From JBELHO01 sp042091375 (lineage in GTDB: Bacteria > Pseudomonadota > Gammaproteobacteria > Enterobacterales > Alteromonadaceae), in the NCBI GenBank assembly GCA_042091375.1, contig JBELHO010000103.1:1-5639 (forward strand): DNA of 5,639 nt, read 5' to 3'. Shown here one piece after another: positions 1-5,639 of this stretch. Within the stretch, counting starts at the first letter, position 1, and every line of letters starts with the position of its first letter. The position numbers and the translations under genes are program-made. The notes beneath the pieces were generated by a model. It did not search any database. It had not been told where the DNA came from and saw nothing but the letters and a program-made list of their open reading frames with translations.

Positions 1-2
1 GA

Positions 3-545
3 TATGGGGTAGAGCTTAACCCAATAAGCGCAGATAAATTAGAGACAATACGTCAATGGCGAAATCACCCTGATATTGTCAAATTTATGAAAGATAAGCG
101 CATTATTAGTGAAGCACACCAAAAACAATGGTTTGCCGGTTTAGCTGAAAAAACACAGCAATTATATTTAATGGTTTCATACAAAGGTCAAGATATTGGC
201 GTGATTTACGCCAAAACACATAGCAAAGTAAACACAGATAATACTGCTTTAAACCTTGCTCCAGTGATCGAACCTGGTTTGTATATTGCACCTGATTGTC
301 AGTATAAAAACAGTGTGTTAGCTTTTAGCCCTTCGTTAGTTTTTATTGATTATTTATTCAAGCAGGGACAGTGTATTGAACTCAAAGCGGAGGTGTTTGA
401 ATACAATAATGGTGCGATCCGCTACAATAAAATGCTAGGTTATCAACAAGGTGAAGTTGATAAAGACGGATTATTAACCATGACACTCACATTGGCTGAT
501 TTTGAGCGTGCGAAACAAACGTTAAGTAAAGTATTAAGATTTTAA
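3..545 (+). CDS. GNAT-family N-acetyltransferase, PseH-like (5' partial)
   Basis: The C-terminal 180 residues of a GNAT acyltransferase are visible. The frame is open from base 3 to the TAA at 543-545. The ATG at 87 is internal, because the codons before it encode the conserved family segment IRQWRNHPDIVKFM (visible residues 16-29). This WRNHP...M stretch, followed by an HxxWF motif (HQKQWF, visible residues 39-44), is typical of acetyltransferases acting on UDP-4-amino-4,6-dideoxy sugars, such as PseH. A C-terminal EVFEYNNGAIRYNKMLGY segment (visible residues 130-147) matches the GNAT pattern in which an Asn and an aromatic-rich helix close the active site. The family transfers an acetyl group from acetyl-CoA to a sugar amine in the cytoplasm. 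The usual glycine-rich CoA loop is poorly conserved here (YKNSVLAFS, about visible residues 101-109). The full gene is probably only slightly longer, since PseH proteins are near 180 residues. The family call is secure; the sugar substrate is inferred. Confidence 0.85.
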   Translation, partial: YGVELNPISADKLETIRQWRNHPDIVKFMKDKRIISEAHQKQWFAGLAEKTQQLYLMVSYKGQDIGVIYAKTHSKVNTDNTALNLAPVIEPGLYIAPDCQYKNSVLAFSPSLVFIDYLFKQGQCIELKAEVFEYNNGAIRYNKMLGYQQGEVDKDGLLTMTLTLADFERAKQTLSKVLRF

Positions 546-571
546 ATAAAATTGACAAGGCAAAGTAAATA

Positions 572-817
572 ATGACAGATCAAAATAAACTCATGGCTAT
601 TTTTTCTGAGGCTTTAGAGATCCCCATAAGTGAGATTAATGATAATTTAAAATATAACGAAGATAAGCGTTGGGACTCCACCGCTCATATGATCTTAATT
701 GCACAACTAGAGAATGAATTTGATGTGATGTTTGATATTGACGACATCATTGATATGAGTTCATTTTTACAAGCAAAGCGAATTTTAAAAAAATACAACG
801 ATGCTTTATCGTTTTAA
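572..817 (+). CDS. Acyl carrier protein
   Basis: An 81-residue acidic, helical protein with the size and pattern of an acyl carrier protein. The expected phosphopantetheine attachment site is Ser36 in the motif RWDSTAHM (residues 33-40; Ser codon at 677-679). It is followed by an amphipathic segment (LIAQLENEFDVMFDIDDI, residues 42-59) corresponding to helices II-III of the fold. The motif reads DST rather than the DSL of the fatty-acid-synthesis ACP, and WDS..HM is a form I associate with specialised, pathway-dedicated carrier proteins. Its role would be to hold an acyl group as a thioester for the SDR and ligase encoded just downstream. It starts at ATG 572, 26 bases after the acetyltransferase stop; the only ribosome-binding candidate is AAGG at 557-560, which is weak and rather distant. 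The carrier-protein assignment is strong; the cargo is unknown. Confidence 0.9.
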   Translation: MTDQNKLMAIFSEALEIPISEINDNLKYNEDKRWDSTAHMILIAQLENEFDVMFDIDDIIDMSSFLQAKRILKKYNDALSF

Positions 818-823
818 GAAATA

Positions 824-830
824 GAGGAGG
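824..830 (+). promoter_or_regulatory. Strong Shine-Dalgarno deciding a TTG start
   Basis: GAGGAGG lies five bases before the TTG at 836. It is close to a full match to the anti-Shine-Dalgarno sequence and is the strongest ribosome-binding site in the window. It supports TTG as the real start of the SDR gene: there is no ATG or GTG nearby in frame, and the Rossmann motif begins only a few codons later. Confidence 0.85.
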
Positions 831-835
831 ATACC

Positions 836-1564
836 TTGGTTGTACTTGTCACAGGCGCATATGGCGGTATTGGACGCAGTATCTGTTTTTCTTTTCTAAA
901 GCAAGATACAACACTTATCATTTCTGGCCGAGATCAAGAAAAGCTTGATGCATTAGCCATTGAATTAAAACAACGTTCGAACAGTGAGATCCTCGCAATA
1001 CCCGCTGATGTGAATGATGAAGCCAAAGTTAAAGCCCTTTTTAAACAAATAGCGCAACAATTTAAGCGTTTAGACACCTTAGTACACTGCGCTGGTATGT
1101 TAACCCAAAAGCCATTGATGTTAACTCAATTAAACGATGTGCATAATGATATTAATACTAACCTGATCAGCAGTATTTTATTTTGTCAGCAAGCAAGTAA
1201 GTTAATGACAAGACACAAGCAAGGAGTGATCACCCTCATGAGCTCAGTTGTTGCTAGCCAAGGTAGTGCGGGGCAGAGCGTTTATAGTGCTTCAAAAGCA
1301 GCGATTAAAGGGTTAGTAAAATCCTTAGCAAAAGAACTAGGTCCACTGGGTATTCGAATCAATGCTTTGGCTCCAGGCGTGATTAAAACAGCTCTGGTTG
1401 CTGATCTTGATGAGCGACAAAAAACGCAATTGACACAAAGAACGTGTTTGCAAAGGCTTGGCGAACCCGAGGATATCTCACCTGTAGTGCAGTTTTTATC
1501 CTCTCCAGAGGCGAGTTATATTACGGGTCAAGTCATTGCGGTTGATGGTGGATTAGCTCTGTGA
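836..1564 (+). CDS. FabG-like SDR, 3-oxoacyl-[ACP] reductase
   Basis: A classical short-chain dehydrogenase/reductase of 242 residues, close to the 244 of E. coli FabG. The NAD(P) Rossmann motif TGAYGGIG is at residues 6-13. SGRDQEKL (30-37) has an Arg after the second strand, which favours NADPH. HCAG (84-87) takes the place of the usual NNAG. The active site is Asn109, Ser137, Tyr150 and Lys154 (YSASK). The C-terminus YITGQVIAVDGGLAL is typical of the FabG branch. FabG reduces 3-oxoacyl-ACP to 3-hydroxyacyl-ACP; the adjacent carrier-protein gene makes that activity plausible here on a dedicated ACP. A related SDR acting on a sugar or an aldehyde cannot be excluded. Translation starts at a TTG with a strong ribosome-binding site. 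The stop codon overlaps the next gene by four bases (GTGA). Confidence 0.88.
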   Translation: MVVLVTGAYGGIGRSICFSFLKQDTTLIISGRDQEKLDALAIELKQRSNSEILAIPADVNDEAKVKALFKQIAQQFKRLDTLVHCAGMLTQKPLMLTQLNDVHNDINTNLISSILFCQQASKLMTRHKQGVITLMSSVVASQGSAGQSVYSASKAAIKGLVKSLAKELGPLGIRINALAPGVIKTALVADLDERQKTQLTQRTCLQRLGEPEDISPVVQFLSSPEASYITGQVIAVDGGLAL

Positions 1565-2994
1565 CCCACCGAATTAACTTTTGGGATAGCGCAAAATTAG
1601 CCTCAAAATATGCTAAAAACAACGCACTAGTTGAAATAGGCGATGATAAAACACGGTTTGTTACTTATCTGCAACTCCATCAATTAATTACTCAAGCTAA
1701 AACCAAACTATCAACTTACCACAGAGAAACACCACTTCAAAAACAGCTGATCATGATCCAAGCAGATCATTCAATTGAGACCATTGTTTATTATTTCGCC
1801 GCTTTACAATTGTCACATGTTGTCTGGTGGGTAGATAAAAACAGTTCAGTTGAAAGGTTATCTCATTTACAAAACCATTACTGTGTAAACTTATTCATTA
1901 ATGAGGGTAACATTACAAAGTTAAGTGATTGCTCCTCGGTGTTACATCCAGAATTAGCTGTATTGCTGACCACTTCTGGCAGCACAGGAAGCCCTACATT
2001 AGTTCGATTGAGTTATCAAAACCTAACCAGTAATTGCATTTATATTTGTCAAGCTTTGTCGTTACAAGCTTCAGACACAACCATTAGTACATTGCCGTTA
2101 CATTATAGTTTTGGTTTATCCATTGTTCACACTCACCTATATTCAGGCTCAACCATTGTGCTCAATGACGCTTCGGTAGTGAGTCGTGAATTCTGGGGGG
2201 TAATCAAACAGCATGATATTAAAAGTGTATACGGTGTGCCTCATACTTTTGATATGTTACTAAGGCTTGGTTTGTCTCGTTTGCCTTTAAAGTCCTTGCG
2301 ATTTATGGCCGTCGCTGGTGGAAAATTATCACCTGACAAAGTGAAGTCAATCAACGACTATTGTCTCAACAATAATAGCCATTTTTATGTGATGTATGGA
2401 CAAACGGAAGCCACTGCAAGAATAGCTATTTTATCACCTGAAAAAACGCGCTTAAAACCTTATGCTATTGGCCAAGCCATTACTGGGAAGTTATGGCTTG
2501 AAAATCAAAGCGGACAAGAAATTATTACTTCAAACAGTGAAGGTGAGCTGTGTTTTCAAGGCGATAATGTCATGATGGGATATGCTGAAACAGGTGCTGA
2601 TCTCGCATTACCAGCACATCTATCGGTATTGCGCACTGGAGATATTGCACAGTTTGACGACGACGGTGACTTTCAAATTGTTGGGCGTTTAAAAAGAATA
2701 GTCAAAGTGGTTGGACATCGCATCAATTTAGATGAAATTGAGCAATTTTTTTCTAAACAAAACCAAGCCGTTGTTTGCACTGGTCAGGATGATCTAGTGT
2801 GTTGTTACTTACTTGTGGATAGCTCAACAGAACAGTATGGTCTTGAAGCATGTCAACAGTCACTCAGTCAATTTTTATCAATTCACTCAAGTTACTTTCG
2901 TTGGTTCTGTGTTGATCACTTTCCATATCTTCCTTCGGGAAAAGTAAATTATCAACAGCTTGAAAAGACTCGACGTGAAAAGGAAAACAAATGA
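1561..2994 (+). CDS. AMP-dependent acyl/acid ligase (ANL superfamily)
   Basis: A 477-residue adenylate-forming enzyme, somewhat shorter than typical acyl-CoA synthetases (500-600). The core motifs are in order: the phosphate-binding loop TTSGSTGSPT (137-146), the A5 motif YVMYGQTEAT (276-285), LRTGD (357-361), the hinge and A8 region GRLKRIVKVVGHRINLDEIE (375-394), and a C-terminal PSGK with the expected catalytic Lys461. The Lys normally found in the P-loop (SGSTGxPK) is Thr146 here. The family activates a carboxylic acid with ATP to an acyl-AMP and passes it to a thiol, either CoA or a carrier-protein phosphopantetheine. Beside an ACP gene, loading of that ACP is the likely job, which would replace the LuxD thioesterase that supplies acyl groups in bioluminescence operons. 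The GTG start overlaps the SDR stop in GTGA; its own ribosome-binding site (GGTGGA, 1547-1552) is weak, so reinitiation is likely. The substrate cannot be predicted. Confidence 0.88.
   Translation: MTHRINFWDSAKLASKYAKNNALVEIGDDKTRFVTYLQLHQLITQAKTKLSTYHRETPLQKQLIMIQADHSIETIVYYFAALQLSHVVWWVDKNSSVERLSHLQNHYCVNLFINEGNITKLSDCSSVLHPELAVLLTTSGSTGSPTLVRLSYQNLTSNCIYICQALSLQASDTTISTLPLHYSFGLSIVHTHLYSGSTIVLNDASVVSREFWGVIKQHDIKSVYGVPHTFDMLLRLGLSRLPLKSLRFMAVAGGKLSPDKVKSINDYCLNNNSHFYVMYGQTEATARIAILSPEKTRLKPYAIGQAITGKLWLENQSGQEIITSNSEGELCFQGDNVMMGYAETGADLALPAHLSVLRTGDIAQFDDDGDFQIVGRLKRIVKVVGHRINLDEIEQFFSKQNQAVVCTGQDDLVCCYLLVDSSTEQYGLEACQQSLSQFLSIHSSYFRWFCVDHFPYLPSGKVNYQQLEKTRREKENK
2978..2984 (+). promoter_or_regulatory. 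Ribosome-binding site for the LuxE-like gene
   Basis: AAAAGGA lies inside the end of the ligase gene, six bases before the ATG at 2991. The ATG overlaps the ligase stop as ATGA, so this site probably serves coupled reinitiation. Confidence 0.6.
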
Positions 2995-4052
2995 ATTGGC
3001 AACACTTACTTTCACTGCCTGTTTATGATTTGTCGTTTGCAGAGAAACAACAAGTATTTACTCCTGCCTTGTTATCTTTAGCTAAACACCATTATCATCA
3101 CAATGATGATTACCGTGCCATTATTGATAGCCTGTATCCTGATTTTTTAGATTCAGGAAAAGTTCCAGCTCTGGCTGTGCGTATCTTTAAACACCACTTG
3201 CTAAAAAGTATTGCTGATGAAGACATTTTTAGGATCACCACTTCATCAGGTACAACATCACAGCAAGTATCACAAATTGTATTAGATAAAGAGAATGCTA
3301 AGCGGCAACAAGTGGTATTAGCAACCATTGTTAAGCAATGGTTAGGCGACAAACGATTGCCTATGTTGATCATTGATCATCCCAATGTGATAAAAGACAA
3401 GTTTTCTTATTCTGCTCGCGGTGTGGGGATCCAAGGCATGTCATTATTTGGGTATGATCACAGCTATGCATTAAATGATGATATGACCATTAACACAGGT
3501 GCCGTAAGTCAATTTATTGACAAGCATAGAGGCAAAAACGTGTTAATTTTTGGCTTCACATTTATGATCTGGCAATACTTTGTTAAACAACTCAAGCATC
3601 AAAAAGAGCATTTTAATTTTAATAACGCTGTGTTATTTCACAGTGGCGGTTGGAAAAAGCTGCAAGATCAAGCGGTTTCTGATCAAGAATTTAAATCGCA
3701 AGTCAATGCAACGCTTGGCAACGTAAAAATACACAACTTCTATGGTATGGTTGAGCAAACAGGGACTATTTATGTTGAATGTGAAGCCGGTTTTTTACAT
3801 TGCCCTGTGTGGAGTGATGTAATTATTCGCAAAAAAACAGATCTCAGCTTAGCGCAAAATGGCATTGAAGGGATTATTCAAGTGAATTCGTTGCTTCCTA
3901 CGAGTTATCCTGGTCATGCCCTACTCACTGAAGATGTGGGGGTCATATATGGTGAAGATAACTGCACTTGCGGTCGAAAGGGGAAATACTTCAAAGTGAA
4001 TGGACGATTAGCTAAAGCAGAAGTGAGAGGGTGTAGTGATACTCAATCTTGA
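2991..4052 (+). CDS. LuxE-like acyl-protein synthetase
   Basis: A 353-residue member of the LuxE family, close in length to bioluminescence LuxE (about 370-380). LuxE adenylates a fatty acid, takes the acyl group onto its own cysteine near the C-terminus, and hands it to LuxC. Visible motifs are ITTSSGTTS (82-90, the nucleotide-binding loop), HSGGWKKL (217-224), NFYGMVEQTG (249-258), LPTSYPGHALLTEDVG (302-317) and a C-terminal GRLAKAEVRGCSD (338-350). Cys348, five residues before the last residue, sits where the acylated Cys of LuxE lies and is the best candidate. An additional CTCGRKGK stretch (325-332) places two more cysteines close together. ATG overlaps the ligase stop by four bases, and the LuxC-like gene starts inside its 3' end. 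No luciferase genes are nearby, so a role in light emission is unlikely; provision of an acyl group to the neighbouring reductase is the natural inference. Confidence 0.9.
   Translation: MNWQHLLSLPVYDLSFAEKQQVFTPALLSLAKHHYHHNDDYRAIIDSLYPDFLDSGKVPALAVRIFKHHLLKSIADEDIFRITTSSGTTSQQVSQIVLDKENAKRQQVVLATIVKQWLGDKRLPMLIIDHPNVIKDKFSYSARGVGIQGMSLFGYDHSYALNDDMTINTGAVSQFIDKHRGKNVLIFGFTFMIWQYFVKQLKHQKEHFNFNNAVLFHSGGWKKLQDQAVSDQEFKSQVNATLGNVKIHNFYGMVEQTGTIYVECEAGFLHCPVWSDVIIRKKTDLSLAQNGIEGIIQVNSLLPTSYPGHALLTEDVGVIYGEDNCTCGRKGKYFKVNGRLAKAEVRGCSDTQS
4026..4030 (+). promoter_or_regulatory. Ribosome-binding site for the LuxC-like GTG start
   Basis: AGAGG lies five bases before the GTG at 4036, within the coding sequence of the LuxE-like gene. 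It supports GTG as the start and gives a 17-base overlap of the two genes. Confidence 0.65.
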
Positions 4053-5232
4053 ACATTTACCCGTTAAGGTCTTATTTCCAAAGCATACTCCTGCTATTTT
4101 TAATGCTGACAATTGTTTGAGTCCATTTGCCGAAGAGATCATGCTGGTATTAACAAAAATGAGCACATTTTTAATACACAATGATCGTCGAGAACCCAGT
4201 ATTATTGCCGCAGGGTATTGGTTACGTAAAAAACAGTTATTGGCATTAAAAGCTCAATACTCACATGCAAGATTGAGTGCTAGAGGTGTTGCTTTTCATA
4301 TTGCACCGGGCAATGTTGATACCTTGTTTTTTTATTCAATGATCATTTCAGTGCTTTGCGGTAACCAGACCATTTTGCGGATCAGCAATAAATTATCAGA
4401 AGAGACACTTTATTTTATCCGCCTACTTGAACAATTCTTTTTAGATAAACCAGAGTTTTCCCGTGTTTGCTCATTAATGCGTATTGTGCAATTTGAACAC
4501 CAAGGGAATTCAGGTGAAGTGATCACTCAACAGCTTTCACTTTTTGCGGATACACGAGTGATCTGGGGAGGGAATAGGGCCGTTGATGAGATTAGTCAAG
4601 TCCCATTAAAAAGTGATGCAAACAATATCACTTTTCCCGATAGATATTCAGTGGCAGTTATCAAACTCAGTCACGAAAAGCAGATTGCTGGGGCGGTTAA
4701 GAGTTTGATCAGCGATATTGCGCCTTTCAATCAACAAGCATGCTCTTCACCAAGAGTTATTTATTGGCTAGAAACGGCGCAAAATTTGCAAGAAGAATTT
4801 TGGAAAATACTGGCCCATGAATTAGCCAAACAAGTGACAATGAATCCTAATGACTTGATTTCTCGTATGGTTTACTTGCAAAGATTGCCCTTGTTGTTGC
4901 CTAAAGAGCAGCGAAAACAGTTGTTTGTCACTGACTATCAAATGCAAAAAGTGATCGATCTTAATATGGTACCACTCGAAGTGATATTGGCTCATTGTGG
5001 GCTATGGGTATTGCTTAACAAACAAATTAACTGTTTAACTGATATAACACTATTTGAACATTGCCAAACCATGACAGTGTCTGGCATTGAACAGAATGCT
5101 ATTGAAGATTGGAGACAACAATTGAACAATTCAACAATTCAATTACCAAAGCGTATTGTGCCATCAGGGCAAGCATTAACGTTTTCCCATATCTGGGATG
5201 GCATTGATTTAATAAAAAATTTAACGTCATAA
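4036..5232 (+). CDS. LuxC-like NADPH-dependent acyl reductase
   Basis: A 398-residue LuxC-family protein, shorter than the roughly 480 residues of bioluminescence LuxC. LuxC is an aldehyde-dehydrogenase-fold enzyme that takes an acyl group from LuxE (or acyl-CoA) onto a cysteine and reduces it with NADPH to the aldehyde. The cofactor-binding region GVAFHIAPGNVDTLFFYSM (84-102) is followed by a hydrophobic stretch and CGNQTILRIS (108-117). WGGN (177-180) and FPDRYSVAVI (200-209) are family segments. The catalytic Cys is expected to be Cys236 in NQQACSSPR (232-240; codon 4741-4743). The C-terminal RIVPSGQALTFSHIWDG (373-389) is characteristic of the family. Translation begins at GTG 4036 with a good ribosome-binding site, 17 bases inside the LuxE-like gene. 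This suggests equal, coupled production of two proteins that form a complex in the luminescence system. The substrate chain length is not predictable; the shorter length fits a non-luminescence subfamily. Confidence 0.9.
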   Translation: MILNLEHLPVKVLFPKHTPAIFNADNCLSPFAEEIMLVLTKMSTFLIHNDRREPSIIAAGYWLRKKQLLALKAQYSHARLSARGVAFHIAPGNVDTLFFYSMIISVLCGNQTILRISNKLSEETLYFIRLLEQFFLDKPEFSRVCSLMRIVQFEHQGNSGEVITQQLSLFADTRVIWGGNRAVDEISQVPLKSDANNITFPDRYSVAVIKLSHEKQIAGAVKSLISDIAPFNQQACSSPRVIYWLETAQNLQEEFWKILAHELAKQVTMNPNDLISRMVYLQRLPLLLPKEQRKQLFVTDYQMQKVIDLNMVPLEVILAHCGLWVLLNKQINCLTDITLFEHCQTMTVSGIEQNAIEDWRQQLNNSTIQLPKRIVPSGQALTFSHIWDGIDLIKNLTS

Positions 5233-5235
5233 TAC

Positions 5236-5242
5236 TTAGGAA
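5236..5242 (+). promoter_or_regulatory. Ribosome-binding site for the aminotransferase gene
   Basis: TTAGGAA lies five bases before the ATG at 5248, in the 15-base gap after the LuxC-like stop. It confirms this start and leaves no room for a terminator or separate promoter. Confidence 0.7.
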
Positions 5243-5247
5243 TTTTT

Positions 5248-5639
5248 ATGTTTTACGAACTTGCTTCATCTACATTCGGTGATGAAGAGCACGCGGCATT
5301 AAACAAAGTTATCGACAGTGGCTATTTTTCAATGGGAAAGTACGTTGCTGAATTTGAAGAGAAATTTGCTGCTTATCACAATAAAAAGTATGCAGTGATG
5401 GTCAATTCAGGCTCTTCAGCTAATTTAATTTCGACAGCGGCATTTTTCTATAAAAAAGATGCTCCATTAAAAGCTGGCGATGAAGTCATCGTTCCCGCAA
5501 TTGCTTGGGCAACTACTTATCATCCCCTACAACAATATGGGTTGAAGTTAAAATTTGTTGATGTCCAGTTAAACAACCTGAATATGGACACTAGCCAACT
5601 AGAAAATGCGTTAACCAAAGACACGAAAATGATTGTTGG
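5248..5639 (+). CDS. DegT/DnrJ/EryC1-type PLP sugar aminotransferase (3' partial)
   Basis: The first 130 residues of a PLP-dependent enzyme of the DegT/DnrJ/EryC1/StrS family, cut by the right edge. The family normally has about 370-440 residues, so two thirds are missing, including the PLP-binding Lys. Visible hallmarks are GYFSMGKYVAEFEEKFA (25-41), the cofactor-phosphate-binding motif NSGSSANL (53-60), the segment KAGDEVIVPAIAWATT (75-90) and LKFVDVQ (100-106). Most members transfer an amino group from glutamate to a keto group of a nucleotide sugar. The GSSANL plus LKxGDEVI pattern and the spacing also recall the RfbH-like branch, which contains C-3 dehydratases of 3,6-dideoxyhexose synthesis, so dehydration is an alternative. 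The dehydratases carry His in place of the PLP Lys, and that residue is outside the window. The gene follows the LuxC-like gene in the same operon, linking the acyl module to amino-sugar synthesis. The family is clear; the sugar is unknown. Confidence 0.88.
   Translation, partial: MFYELASSTFGDEEHAALNKVIDSGYFSMGKYVAEFEEKFAAYHNKKYAVMVNSGSSANLISTAAFFYKKDAPLKAGDEVIVPAIAWATTYHPLQQYGLKLKFVDVQLNNLNMDTSQLENALTKDTKMIV

Noticed and set aside
87..89. ATG at 87 as the start of the acetyltransferase
   Set aside because: The 28 codons before it in frame encode a conserved part of the GNAT family (IRQWRNHPD), so the gene starts left of the window.
106..291. 61-codon open frame on the - strand
   Set aside because: It lies wholly inside the acetyltransferase gene, resembles no family I recognise and has no supporting context; it is a shadow frame.
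552..580. TTGACA resembling a -35 promoter box before the carrier-protein gene
   Set aside because: No acceptable -10 hexamer occurs at 16-18 bases: the sequence there is ACAGAT and lies within the coding start of the ACP.
3110..3373. 87-codon open frame on the - strand
   Set aside because: It is antisense to the well-conserved LuxE-like gene and covers its nucleotide-binding motif; a chance open frame.
3366..3380. Cluster of TGATCA/GATC sites (also near 1748-1769)
   Set aside because: GATC words are scattered through the whole window in coding frame; no spacing or cluster suggests an origin or regulatory site.
5116..5145. Short AACAATT/AATTCAA repeated words
   Set aside because: They lie inside the LuxC-like coding sequence, encode an ordinary QQLNNSTIQL stretch, and are expected in AT-rich DNA.
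2991..5232. Bioluminescence operon
   Set aside because: LuxE and LuxC homologues are present but luxA, luxB and luxD are not, the gene order differs (E before C), and the neighbours are glycan enzymes.

Overview
The window looks like part of a surface-glycan or flagellin-glycan biosynthesis locus from a marine-type gammaproteobacterium. The DNA is AT-rich, and the protein families resemble those in Shewanella, Pseudoalteromonas, Vibrio and Psychromonas relatives. This placement is by general impression; no ribosomal or other taxonomic marker is present. All seven genes lie on the + strand, and I see no promoter, terminator, RNA gene, mobile element or CRISPR. The region is therefore best read as the interior of one long operon that continues past both edges.

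Layout. Bases 3-545 hold the 3' part of a GNAT N-acetyltransferase resembling PseH, the acetyltransferase of pseudaminic acid synthesis. Its reading frame is open to the left edge, so the internal ATG at 87 is not the start. Next come an acyl carrier protein (572-817), a FabG-like SDR reductase (836-1564, TTG start), an AMP-dependent acyl/acid ligase (1561-2994, GTG start), a LuxE-like acyl-protein synthetase (2991-4052) and a LuxC-like acyl reductase (4036-5232, GTG start). Last is the first 130 codons of a DegT/DnrJ/EryC1-type, PLP-dependent sugar aminotransferase or dehydratase (5248 to the right edge). Gaps are at most 26 bases, and three junctions overlap (4, 4 and 17 bases), which points to tight translational coupling.

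How the genes may work together. The five central genes form a self-contained acyl-handling module. A ligase could activate a small acid and load it onto the dedicated carrier protein. The SDR could reduce a 3-oxo group on the tethered acyl chain. The LuxE/LuxC pair, known from bioluminescence as the fatty-acid reductase that makes aldehyde, could then accept the acyl group and reduce it with NADPH. No luciferase genes (luxA/luxB) and no LuxD thioesterase are present. The flanking genes are amino-sugar enzymes instead. The most interesting reading is an aldehyde- or hydroxyacyl-producing side pathway that supplies an unusual substituent or building block to an amino-sugar glycan. The chemistry of the product cannot be settled from the sequence.
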